Source: Bimuria novae-zelandiae CBS 107.79 (lineage: Eukaryota; Ascomycota; Dothideomycetes; Pleosporales; Didymosphaeriaceae). From it: a stretch of 64,000 nt of DNA. The stretch's first letter is position 1. Each line of letters begins with the position of its first letter. The position numbers and the translations under genes were made by a program. Shown here in pieces: positions 11,182 through 21,564 of the stretch. A model generated the notes under the pieces. The model made no database searches. It was not told the DNA's origin and saw only the letters and a program-made list of their open reading frames with translations. The stretch spans positions 9,529-73,528 of the forward strand of contig ML976778.1 of assembly GCA_010015655.1 (NCBI GenBank), in the 5' to 3' direction.

Positions 11182-12046
11182 TGATCTACATGTTGGGCAG
11201 TTGTTCAGGGTAGGATTTCATGGCAGCAAGGAAGCTAGCGCCTGATCCCACGGCTTTGGGATTCATGATTTCGACGGATCAGCATAGTGAGGCACAAGCA
11301 TAGAAGCTTGTGATCATACAGGCGTGCGATTCACTGTCCGATTCTGTCGCTACTTTGCGTCCTAAGTTGTCCCACGCCCACTTGAAACCAAGAGCCGCGT
11401 CGGCTGACATTAACTCCTCCAACACATCTCAAAGCCAACCCATTCCTTAGACCCCTGCAATGGAACGTGGTCGCCTTGGGACCAGTTCATTGCCGCCTTG
11501 AATCCAGTAAAGGTGAACTAGCTACCTATGAGCCGCCGCCTTTACCGATTCACTCCGTCTCCTCCCTCTTCCCTCCGCCTCATCCCTTCTTATCCCATCC
11601 TATTCCTATCCTCCTCTACTCATCCTACTTGCAGAATCCTGCAATTGGAAGTCTCCGCTCAGTGGAGCTACCGAATGATCACCTGTCGCAACACTTCCAT
11701 GGTAGGCCATGCCGATCTGCCTGATCCGACGGAACTACAGAGACCTGTAGACCTGAGCGGATCGATCGTCCTCCACGCCCTCTACACCCACAGCTGCCAT
11801 CACAAAACTTTGCGAGTAGGACAGCTTCGAGCACCCCACGCCACGCCATCCCTCTTCCTCCCTCCTCCGCTTTTCGAAGGCCCTGTGCCGGCTGCGCATT
11901 GTCAATGACTGTTTAGAGTGGGATGGATTCAATTGACTCACCAGTGGTAGTTTTCTCGAGTCATTCGAATCCAGACAGGGTGGCGGCGATGCCGACCTGT
12001 GAAGCCAGAGTTCCGGGAGCAGGGCTTCACTCCATGCGTCAAATCG
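11182..12046. other. Intergenic, no convincing gene
   Basis: Contains C/T-rich stretches (about 11525-11650 and 11830-11880) that give long but low-complexity open frames on the plus strand, which I do not accept as coding. No RNA gene or mobile element recognised. Confidence 0.5.
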
Positions 12047-12705
12047 CTAATATGATGGCAACATAGCCTTGGCCTTTTCGATCAGCTGCTCGACCTTCGC
12101 CTGATCTTTGGCCACAGCGTCTTCTTTGCCTCGGAGCGTTCGCTCTCTAGCCTCGACCTTCTCCGCTCTAGCTTGGAGTTCCTCTTCTTTGGCCTGGACC
12201 CTCTCCTCTCCGACCTGGAGCTCCGCAGCGCTCTTCTTCTTTGCGGCAAGTTCGGCCTTAATCTCTGCCATTGTCGCTTCGTGCTCCTTGGCGAGCGTCT
12301 CTCTTTTCCGCTTCAAGTCGCTGGCCGTAGGCCGACTACTCAAATATTCGTCCTGTTTGAAAGCCCGCTCCTATTATGTCGTTAGTGAACATTTTTGCAC
12401 GCTTTTTATGCGCAAACGCGGCATACAGCATCGGCCTCGCAAATTTTACCCTCGTCCACTACGGCTGCATACCCTTGAGCGGCCGCCCGCTTGTTGAATG
12501 CTCGAACCTCCGCGAACTCCTTTTTAAGCATGGCCAATGGCGAAAATTCGTCCACCGACCCCGTTTTGTGTTCAGCGGCCTGAGCAGGCTGTTTCTCGAC
12601 TTGGCTCGAAGACATGATGTCGTTGATAGATGAGAGAATGCGGTGTTTTCGCACGAAATCATCTCTAGACGGGGGTCGTTCCTTCCTCAATGGCATCGCC
12701 CCCAC
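12047..12705 (-). CDS. Hypothetical coiled-coil protein
   Basis: Two exons on the minus strand (12705-12427 and 12370-12047) joined across a 56-nt intron with a GTATGC donor, CACTAAC branch and ATAG acceptor, in phase 0, give 200 residues. The N-terminal 90 residues are polar with no known domain. Residues about 105-195 are an Ala/Glu/Lys/Arg-rich heptad-like coiled coil (KEHEATMAEIKAELAAKKK, ARAEKVEARERTLRGKE). No signal peptide or membrane segment. Function unknown. It lies in a run of similar coiled-coil genes, the next of which (13222-14047) is broken, so this may be one of a lineage-specific family. Confidence 0.6.
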
Positions 12706-13221
12706 TTCGGTTACGTCACGCCTGGAAGCTCCTCCCGTAATCTGGCTCTGGGCGGCTTAACCTGCCGAGTGCGCTATTCAACGCTTCCCAGTAGGACAAT
12801 ATCTTGGGCTGCGTGTTGAAATTTAACTTGAGGACGTGATGTTTCTATAGCAAGCTTTCATATGACCCTGATTTATAGGACTTCTGGAAGGATGTCAACA
12901 GCTGCGGACCGATGAGCTTCTACTGCTTAGTGTATCCCGATAGGACTCATTCTGGTTCCCTAATGTAAAGAGTCGGCGCTGTCTTGTGGCCCGACAGTCA
13001 GCAAGCAGACGAGCGGTCTGTGGCCAGGTTAGGAATTGTCCTCTGATAACATGAGTGCAGAGAAAGCCCATAATAGCCCAGGAGTATGCATTACTACCTG
13101 AGTCGCTCTTTCCTTTCCGGTTGTGCGGTCCGTGCTCCTGCTACTGAAGACGTGGAGTTTGACGCTCACCTTCATAAGTCGAACCATCACAAGGCCGCAA
13201 TCTTACACAGTCGATTCAAAT
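12706..13221. other. Spacer between divergent coiled-coil genes
   Basis: No coding frame or RNA gene seen. The flanking genes point away from each other, so promoters for both are expected here. Confidence 0.45.
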
Positions 13222-14047
13222 ATGCCGTCCGAACAAGTTAACTCGTCTATGCAGTGCAAATGAAAGCAGTACTAACCTGTGCAGAACTTGACAACATTCG
13301 GGAGCGCTTGCGCAAGCGGCGCGAGTTGCTGGCCGATGCAAGCTTGAACTTTCCGGGGTCGGCCGACAATAGAACGCGAAGAGCGGCCATGGCGAAGATT
13401 CCCGAACTGATGGTGCCAGTGGCGAGCTGGAGGCCCGTATAGCGTTGATTGATGAGGCCAAAGATGAGGCCATCGCCTACGATCATCTTATCAAGGCCTT
13501 GGAAGGAGAAATACGCGTTGCAGAGGCCACCTTCAACCAGCAACGGGTCGAGGAAAAGAAACAAAAGGCCCTCATCGAGTGTTATACCCGAATGAATGGG
13601 CTGTATTGCAAGAAACTCCAGGAAGCACAAGCGGTTAGTCGTATCTGCGATGGAAATGGTGAAGATTTATAATATCGAATGTTCAGTCGCTCGAGGATCG
13701 CCAGAGGGGACCTTGTACGGCTGGAGCGCGAAAAGGCCCTTACTGCCTCGGAGCTACAATCGGCCAAGGATGCTCCTGTGCCAAAGGAGATGTATCGGCG
13801 AACGCAACTAATGGAGGCATTGAACACCTGTGTAACCGATATTTATGCGCGTTTGGACGAGGCCGAAGATGCTTGCGATAACGAGGACTTCCGTGGGCTA
13901 TGGTCACCCTGATATTGGCTCGGTAAGGCGTTGAGGGAGGCTTCGGTCATTTTGCAGAACCATCTGCTGGAAGACGATCCCCAGTACCTTTCCAACGTCA
14001 CAGACCAGTCTGTGCAGGACTTTTGCGATTCGGAAGAAGATAGATGA
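13222..14047 (+). pseudogene. Broken coiled-coil gene (frameshift and in-frame TGA)
   Basis: Protein-like reading starts after a TACTAACCTGTGCAG acceptor-like site at 13284 with LDNIRERLRKRRELLADA, then changes frame near 13405-13420 into GELEARIALIDEAKDE. It continues as a coiled coil to about 13633. A 50-nt intron-like gap (13634-13686) follows, then LVRLEREKALTASELQSAK. An in-frame TGA at 13910-13912 interrupts it, and the same frame goes on with KALREASVILQNHLLEDD to a final TGA at 14045-14047. I found no set of splice sites that restores one frame. The ATG at 13222 (MPSEQ) is only a possible start. Function unknown; Glu/Arg/Lys-rich helices resemble the intact gene at 12047-12705 in style, but I cannot claim homology. 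Confidence 0.5.
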
Positions 14048-15205
14048 TCATTGTGCTGGGACGGTATAGCTCTCACCTTCGAGAACATCTAGGACACATG
14101 GTATCTGGAAGAGGGATCGTTCAAGACTCATTGCCGTGAGACAGTATCACTCTTGCTTATCGCCGATCTCATAGTAGAGGAGGTCAGGTACTCAGTGGCC
14201 GATCCCCGATAATTCGACTACACGGGGGACGCGACATCGGTTCCACTCGAGAGTATGCCATGAGTCCAGCCAGCATAAATCGAGCCATTGAGGCCACGGA
14301 GAAGAAGCAGGCTCATCGAGTTTGGACTGGACGGGTCAATCTCTCTCGATATTGTGACTAGATGCCACATCGGCCATATCTGTTGCGCAAAGAGGGCCTC
14401 ATCTCGATCACTCTTGTCAGTGGCTCGGTCTGAGGGTGCCTCGAGCCGCCATCATCCATCACCCTCGTCGGCGATTGGATATGGGTTCTTCAAGTCAGGC
14501 TGTTCAGGGTCATATCGTAAGGAAAGCCATTCCGCACCGCTCTTGTCAGCGGCTGTGGTTGGTATTTTCAGGGATTATCGCAGCACATCGCCAGTATTGG
14601 CGGAATGGGCCGACACTTGGGTGGAGTGAGGGTGTGACTGGGTGAAGGGCAACTTGCCATAGATAGGAAATGGAACGATGCTACTTCGTGCGCCCGGTCC
14701 TATGGTGGCATTGCAGTTTTGTGATGAGCTAGACTCCGAGTCTATTGTGTTGAGAAGTGCATGTTGGTCGGGTTGCCACACTACTACGTTTATTAACCTA
14801 CGTTCCTATTTATTTGCCGCCACTTGCCTCTTGCCGCGTCGCCCCACAATGTGAAAGTACAGAGTCAGCTGAAGGAGCTTGATATTATCTCATCTTACTC
14901 CTGCGTGTTATCCCAGGGCGAGCAATACAGCGTCGGGTCTGCCGTGTCATAGATCTTCCTCATCCCCGGCGGTTCGGTTGCGTCGAATGGGAGAAGATGA
15001 GTTTCCATGCCGCTGTGCTTGAATAAGGTAGCCAGATGGAAACAGCATATAGTTGGTCAGGAATACGCTCCTAAGCGAGCCAACTAAAGCTGTGCTCATC
15101 GCGGTAATGTGCGCGCGTCTTCACCTGCACAGCCCGCCACTCGACGGTTTCCTTACTTCTATCCAGCAACGTGCGAGAAAGCGTACGCCTCCATCGTTGC
15201 TTGCC
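14048..15205. other. Intergenic or decayed coding DNA
   Basis: Short protein-like scraps occur on the plus strand (for example ATEKKQAHRVW near 14290-14320) but stops interrupt them within 15-20 codons. This may be further 3' debris of the broken coiled-coil gene. No RNA gene or element recognised. Confidence 0.4.
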
Positions 15206-16435
15206 ATGTCTTTCGCGTTGCTCCCTGTCGAGCTAATTCACCATATCTGCGGCTACTGCGACCTCCCCAGGGTGAAGGCTTTGCGGCAACGTGCCGCACC
15301 CTGTCGACTGACTGTAGCCGATGAATATTTTATCCCTGAATTGGTCATGTATATGACCGGGCAGAGTATGCAGCTGGCCGAAAACGCTGCTAGTCACCCT
15401 CGTATTTCGAAGTCGATACAGTGCCTCGGGATAGAGACCGATGCGTTGGATGACTTGTTGCACGACGAATGGTTGGATGAAGCGAACTCACGTCTGGATG
15501 CGAAAAAAACTAGGACTGCGTGGCGTCATTACCAGCGTCTACTACAAGTTATGGACTCGATGTTCTCAGAGGGTACATTTAAGAGTTGCCTGAAAGACTT
15601 GTTCAACAGTTGCCCCAAACTCTCTGTCATTGAGCTCTCAGATGGGAACTGTGTGCGCAATTCCACGAACAAAAGCCATCATGCGTTCCGAAAAGGCTTG
15701 GTCTATCCCCCTATAGATCCTCATCAGTATAAACAGGGGGCGTCTGTTCTCGACAATGTCGTTTCGGCAGCTGCGGAAGCGGCATACTCCCCGAGAATAT
15801 TGCGCCTTGGGAATATTGAACACCCCATTCTCGGAGGGTGGAACGAGTAAATGGCCGAGACGTTCATCGACTTTTTCAAGAACTTATTGGAGTTCCGGTG
15901 GCATATGGCAGCAATAGCAGAATACCCCTTCCCTGGGGTTCAGAAAACCGCGGACGAGCTGGACCTAAGCGTTCTGTTCCATGCCATGCAGCATGCCCAA
16001 CAGCTGCAATCCATGTGGCTGTGGTTGCCTTTTCATAGGGTCGGAAGGCCCGTCCCTGCGCTACCCTCCTTCGTCCGGGATCACGTCTGGCCTCGTCTTG
16101 CCATCTGCTCAATTAACAATGTGGCTGAAGCAGCACTCGAGGAGCTGTCAAGCCTTTTGCTTCGGCACAGCGAAACTTTGCAAGAAGTCGGATTGGCAAC
16201 AATGGTTCTGAAAAATAGCAGCTGGCCTGCTTGTTTCCAAAACTTTGCCGACAAACTGCCCAAGCTCCGTGTATTCGCTCTGGACGGGAAATTTGAATGC
16301 GGCTTCGGAACCGTGTCCTGCCAGTTTGGCTTCGAACCCCTGGGAGACGGGAGAGAAGTTGTGGATTATGAAGAACAGATCTCGAATTATGTACGGACTA
16401 CAGGCGCCGAGTTCCCGCAGCCGCCAAAGTGGTGA
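15206..16435 (+). pseudogene. F-box protein gene split by one in-frame TAA
   Basis: From the ATG at 15206 one frame runs 214 codons, meets TAA at 15848-15850, then continues open for another 194 codons to the TGA ending at 16435. The N-terminus has an F-box-type start (ALLPVELIHHICGYCDLPRVKALR, about residues 3-26), where the domain would bind Skp1 in an SCF ligase. The rest is an uncharacterised region typical of fungal F-box proteins. The codon after the stop is ATG, giving MAETFIDFFKNLLEF, so two separate products are formally possible. The continuity of frame and style argues that this was one ~409-residue protein. No splice in the right phase removes the stop neatly. It may be a recent loss-of-function allele. 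Confidence 0.65.
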
Positions 16436-17138
16436 GGTGTGTTGGCCATAGGGCATTCTGGCAATTGAAGAGTCCAAGAGAAACTTTTCGTTCAGGATGT
16501 GCACATTGACTAGTTACCGGAATGTACTAGAGCTAATGAAACAGCCGTAATTTCTCTTGGGAGTAGGATTCTGTCGATTCTTCGTAGTCGTATTGTTTTG
16601 CAGGAATCCACATCATCTCACCTGGTGTAAACCCTTTTGCATGAAATTCGGATATGATTGCAGAGATTTACACCCGTATAATTATACGATCTTTTCTTAA
16701 AAACCGTTCGCAATGCGTAGGGTATTAGCGCAGGATATGTTCATAGAATTTAAGTCGCATTGTGCTCCGGGTCAAGTTACCCAAGGATGAACGATAACGT
16801 TAACGGGCTCAGCAGTGGATCCTTGAACTTGTCGCCTCAGCATCAGGGTAAGAGTTTTAACAGCAACGAGTGTCATGGAAAGGGAGACAGATCTTTCAGA
16901 AGCGAATGTCATTTGCCCGTCGCCAACTTGACCAACTATTACCTTTTCGAATGAGTATTTAACGCTATCGTACATGACATTTTTTATTACCACTTCCCCC
17001 GACGCTGCCAATACATTATATCCCAATATTACACCAAGAAAAAGTACAGGTATCTCAGGAGTGAAGTTTGGAATTCGCAAAATTTTATTATTCCCAGCTC
17101 ACCGATCGTTTCCTCAGCTCAGACATCAGTCTCCTGAC
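16436..17138. other. Convergent spacer, no gene seen
   Basis: Lies between the 3' ends of the F-box gene and the opsin gene. AT content is raised near 16660-16760. Nothing beyond untranslated-region-like sequence is recognised. Confidence 0.5.
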
Positions 17139-18113
17139 CTAGACGTTGTGGGTTGGATGCGCCGATGTGTTACCGCCCAATACTTCAGTAGGGGCTGTGG
17201 CTGCTGGGGCCGTACCGCTCGTGCTCGCACCCGCGGAAGTGCCATAATCGTTCTGTGGACGCTTTTTGTGGACCGCATCGTCCGTAGCAACATTGTCGTA
17301 ATCGTGGATGCGCAGTCCCAATCGAGAAGGCTCAATGTTCCGGTGTCCCCAGATCAAGAGCGCACCGAACACGGGCTTCGCAAGCAAGTCCAAAACGCCG
17401 TAGAAGACGGCTTCAGAGTCGGGAGCAATTACGTTGCCGCCCTCGCACACGCCCCAGGCAATGGGGTACACGATCCATAGGATGGACGTGAGCGAGCCGC
17501 AGAGGAGGAAGGCGCGGCCGACGTCGGCGCCGTAACGGCTTGCGTTGCGACGCGATTCCCAGGCAAGGTGGTATATAATGTAGAAGAGGGCGAAGCATCC
17601 AAAGGCGAAGTAGCCCCATTTGTAACGCGAGACGACGAGGGCGCCAATGAGGCCGGTGATGATCATGACCTCATCGACGAAGATCACAAACAGGATCGTC
17701 GGCCAGGGCATTCCCGCAGTCAACATGAGGTCCAGGAGGAGCAGCGGAGTAGTAATGACCCAGTCTATGTATCTTACGTAGAAGATCTCACGGAACTGGC
17801 CAGCAACCTTGGGGTTGGAGCGCGGGAACTCGACTCCAATGGGCGTGAAGCCAAGATTGGACCCCATTGTGAAGTAGGCAATGGCGGCTGTGAACATGAC
17901 GGCAGACGTGATGTAGTGGAAGATGCGCTGGTGTCGAGGCTTTCGCATCGCAAGGCCCATGAAGGCGAAACCGGCAACTGTCATCACCGCGCAGACGGCA
18001 AAGTACCAGTCTGACCCGTGGGTCGTAATGGCAATCTGGGCTGTTCCGCCATTGACGGTGTTGCCTGGATTGTTTAGATTCAACGCGTTGTTGCGGCGAT
18101 CGAGGGCGTCCAT
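17139..18113 (-). CDS. carO: Microbial-type rhodopsin, proton-pump class (CarO/Leptosphaeria rhodopsin-like)
   Basis: A single exon of 324 residues from the ATG at 18113; the open frame extends upstream only through non-ATG codons. Seven membrane helices run from about residue 34 to 256. The helix C motif RYIDW...TTPLLLLD gives R114, D117 (bacteriorhodopsin D85, proton acceptor), T121 and D128 (D96, proton donor). Helix G reads LDLLAKP with D242 (D212) and K246, the retinal Schiff-base lysine (K216). E224 and E234 lie where the proton-release glutamates are found. With both acceptor and donor carboxylates present it should pump protons out of the cell in light, unlike Neurospora NOP-1, which has Glu at the donor site. 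The last 65 residues are a Ser/Thr/Ala-rich cytosolic tail. The neighbours carRA and carX would make its retinal. Light regulation is likely but not shown by the sequence. Confidence 0.95.
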   Translation of the reverse strand: MDALDRRNNALNLNNPGNTVNGGTAQIAITTHGSDWYFAVCAVMTVAGFAFMGLAMRKPRHQRIFHYITSAVMFTAAIAYFTMGSNLGFTPIGVEFPRSNPKVAGQFREIFYVRYIDWVITTPLLLLDLMLTAGMPWPTILFVIFVDEVMIITGLIGALVVSRYKWGYFAFGCFALFYIIYHLAWESRRNASRYGADVGRAFLLCGSLTSILWIVYPIAWGVCEGGNVIAPDSEAVFYGVLDLLAKPVFGALLIWGHRNIEPSRLGLRIHDYDNVATDDAVHKKRPQNDYGTSAGASTSGTAPAATAPTEVLGGNTSAHPTHNV

Positions 18114-19107
18114 GTTGGCGACTACGGTGTTGTGCTCGACGGATGAGGAATGCAGAACGGCGCGAGACTGCAAGGTGGGGCGATCAACAAGAAAGCCAAG
18201 GTGCCACGATGTATGATATACCGTTCAAAGTTTGTATAAAAATCTATGACGAAATACAGACCGCATCAGTCTTTTCCGATATGTAGTATCATTATCACGA
18301 GCAACGACCCACCCTGGCAGATCAAAGGAATTTTTCCAATCTGCACTATTTCGTAATACTGATTCTACGCATCGGAACCAACTGCTTACTTTACATGCAG
18401 GACACGTACTGTAGTCTCGAAAAAGGCCTTTTCGTGCTGACGAAGCTGTCCTTGAGGCCAATCGTGCTGATGCCGATATCTGCCCTCGACACGCGGGCAA
18501 GCAAAGCATTCGTCGAAGCTTCCCAAGGCCCGAAAAAAGCTGCCACGAGATCTTAGTGCACAATGATGTATCATCGATGCCCATGCGAGGAGACACTCTA
18601 GCGGATTGTAGTTTAGTGGCCGTGCTGCCGAAAGTTTGCTTTGCTCTGACGTCGATCTTGGTGAGCTTGCTTTCACATCACTCCACTGAACAAAGATTCA
18701 GACCCCGCTTTCTTGATTAATCGAAAATTTATGATGCGTTCGTCGAGCGGAACCGACACACCACAGCGAATGAAATTCGTCACCCGACCTCTGCGCTGAT
18801 CTCTGAGAACACCTCCACTGGGAATCTCGAACGCGGTCGCTCACCAACGGCTATGGCAGCCCCTCGACTTCAAACGTCTATCGTGTATGGGTTCGATCGA
18901 CCACATCCTTCTCGTAGCGAGGTGATCTCTGTTAAGATTGTATTGCATCTATCGATAGCTTGCACTATCACGTACATGGGTTGAAGTCGCCTGTTTCGAG
19001 TTCCTTACTGCGATCGCATACCCGGGTCGAGATTCAACTCTGGCTCTTGCTCTTGGATCAGGGGATACGTCCTCTACGCCATAGGTTATTATTCCCTCCA
19101 GTCAAGA
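18114..19107. other. Opsin promoter region and carRA 3' flank
   Basis: About 1 kb between two minus-strand genes; the opsin promoter should lie in the part nearest 18114. Several short antisense and sense frames occur but none has domain-like content. No repeat or RNA gene seen. Confidence 0.5.
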
Positions 19108-21021
19108 TCACTGGTTGAGTGTCTTCCAGGCTACCCCCAGCCGTCTCCACTTTGGCACTGTGGCCCTGCCTGCCTTAACCATATATCCTTTCTGTCGTAA
19201 AACCCTGCCGATCTCCATGTAGCTCTCCACTGCCACCCTGATAGGTCCGCGAGCCTCTATTGGCAGTTCCTCAATCGCGCCTCGTGCTTCTTCGTACAGC
19301 GCAAATGCTTTGTCGAGCAACCTCGAGCGGAGATCCTCAATGTCAGCACCCTGCGGAACCTTGAGCACAGAATCGTATGACCTTCCAGCTTTCTTCAACC
19401 AAGCTACCGGTATATAGACGCGTCCGATCCCCGCGTCTACGGCTATGTCGCGAGCAATATTGACATATTGGAGGGCTATTCCCATGCGATTACCAGCTTG
19501 AATGATACGGCGCTGCTCTTCGGACCTCTGCTCGGTATGATATATGTGGAAGATGAGCTCGTTGCACATTTGCGCAACTGTACCGGCCACCCTCTGGGCG
19601 TAAACGTCAAGATCGCCCTCCGCCTGTATGGGAGGTGCGGTGTTGAAAGCCAGGTCCATGTCGAAACCACGCAAAAGGTCCTGGAGTGGTTCGCGCGTCA
19701 CCTTCGAGCATGGTAGGTGGAGCAGCGCAGATCGTGTGTCTGGGGGAAAGTTGTCTACGACATAATTCTCAATCGACGACTTCACCTTGTCGGTGTCGCT
19801 GTAAGCAAGCTCCAAAAACTGCTGGAGTTTGGCAATCCACATTTGCGCATTCTCTGCGGAAGAAGCGTTATCCACGAGGTCATCGGCGACGCGACAAAAT
19901 GAGTACAGTAACAGGAGGTCCGAACGAAGCTGCCCTTGGAAGGTTGACGAGGCGAGGTAAAAGCTTCGACTTTTCCTCTTCAGACGAATGACCGCTTCTT
20001 GCAAGCCAACTAGACGTGCCTCGTCGTATTGTGACGCCGATGTAAACAAGGCCTTCAGGAGGACATGAGGCGACGGAAGTACTGCCGGATCGGGAAAGCG
20101 CTTGGGAAATGTATACAGGACAGCCAGAGATTTGTCGAAGGCAAGCTGACCAAACACGATGAGGACGTTGGTCAACAGAAAGAACAACGCTTCCTCGATC
20201 TCTAGACCATCCCATAGATGCACGCCGTATTTCGTGCCAGTGCTAATTACCCACGTGCCACGCTTGAGCGCCAAGGTGTCAACAACCCACAAATATAGGG
20301 TGGGTATAGCTATTGGAAGCAATGTATTCGTCAGGGGCAGACTCAAAATGAACTGGTACGCATTGCTCCTGTATCGCGGTGAGCTGATGAAGTACAGTAG
20401 AGTTAACTGGCTTACCAGAGGAACAACAGGACTGGTACCGCCCAGACGATGATCAGGCCAGTGTATGTTCCTAGAGAATTGTCCGCGATGCGATACCAGC
20501 CCCATCCAATAGACGCGGCCAGCAGGAACTGTCCTGCGCGTTTGTACCACAGCCAATGCTGGTTGCATGGCCCACGTGGGTGTGACCTGGACCGTTCGAC
20601 GCGAAGATACTCAGGCTGGAAGGTAGGTTTGCTCAAGATGAGATACAAGAACGAAGTGTTGTACGTCTGTATCACGAAGAAGAAGACTTCCTCAAGTGGG
20701 ATATCAAATAGCTTGTACCCGATGATCACATGGCTGGGGTAGCTCCAGATGCCGGTTCGGATGAGATATGAGTCCCACGGTATCGTCCAGAGAACAGCAA
20801 CCTACGTGCGTAAGAAAAAGCTGCACACTCACGCCTGTATACGTACAGATACCAAGAACACGACTTTGTACAAGTCCAACCTCGTGAACAGAGGCCGATA
20901 CAACAGTGTGAGTAGTATCGCCGGCGGTATAGTGTACTTGACATGTCTACACAGCTCTTGTCAGCAGGAAACATTATTCCAAAGTTAGCTCCACGTACAC
21001 CAAAGCATAGTCGAAACCCAT
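19108..21021 (-). CDS. carRA: Bifunctional lycopene cyclase/phytoene synthase
   Basis: Four exons (21021-20999, 20946-20847, 20801-20416, 20368-19108) with 52-, 45- and 47-nt introns join in phase to 589 residues, close to the roughly 600 of fungal CarRA/AL-2. The start MGFDYALV, then HVKYTIPPA, and the tandem PLEEVFFF and EIEEALFF motifs identify the N-terminal membrane-bound CarR-type lycopene cyclase half (about residues 1-235). The C-terminal phytoene synthase half has SRSFYLASS, the first Asp-rich motif DDLVD at about 332-336 and the second, DIAVD, at about 477-481, which bind Mg-diphosphate. It condenses two geranylgeranyl diphosphates to phytoene and later cyclises the desaturated product to gamma/beta-carotene or torulene ends. 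The desaturase (carB) acting between the two steps is absent from this window. Divergent from carX. Confidence 0.95.
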
Positions 21022-21564
21022 GGTCACTTCAAGGCGCGTCAATCACGTCAATTGAAAAGTACCGAATGCAGGGTACGGTACTATAGGACAACGTGCGGGT
21101 GACACACACACGGTTTCTATATGGAAAGGACGCCATCTCAGCGTACTTGAGGCGGAGGAATGAAGATACCCACGGGCGCCGTAAGTGAATGTCAGTGGGT
21201 GAGGCTCTTGTCCTAATAGAGCTTAGCGCTTCCAAACAGGTTCACTCATGTCGTCATAGCAAAATACCATCACATGCAGGATTGCAGCCTCGTCATGGAC
21301 ATCCTAGTGTCATTATTACTGCCAACTTCCGATGGTGCCGACAATACATAGCGATACCTATTGGGCTGATGGTATGTTCCCCGGCGCTGCTCAGACCGGA
21401 TGACGAAACCAGCGGAAATCTACATCTTTCCTCTATTCGCCGCCGGTGCAGGTTGAAAGGCGAAATTTGAGCCCAGGTCGCTCCTCTACATCGGCGCCTG
21501 AGGAAAGGCGCGCAACTGTCGGTCGCTATCACCAGTTAATGCGGTGAAGCCGCGGAGGTTGACC
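21022..21564. promoter_or_regulatory. Shared divergent promoter of carRA and carX
   Basis: 543 bp separate the two start codons, so both promoters must lie here. A pair of CGAT cores occurs at about 21331 and 21352. In Neurospora the white-collar complex binds light-response elements built on spaced GAT/CGAT repeats, so these are candidates, but CGAT pairs are common by chance. No TATA box is obvious. Co-regulation of the two genes is an inference from the layout. Confidence 0.45.

Noticed and set aside
20726..20974. Separate 82-codon gene on the minus strand
   Set aside because: It is a wrong-frame reading through carRA exons 2-3 and their intron.
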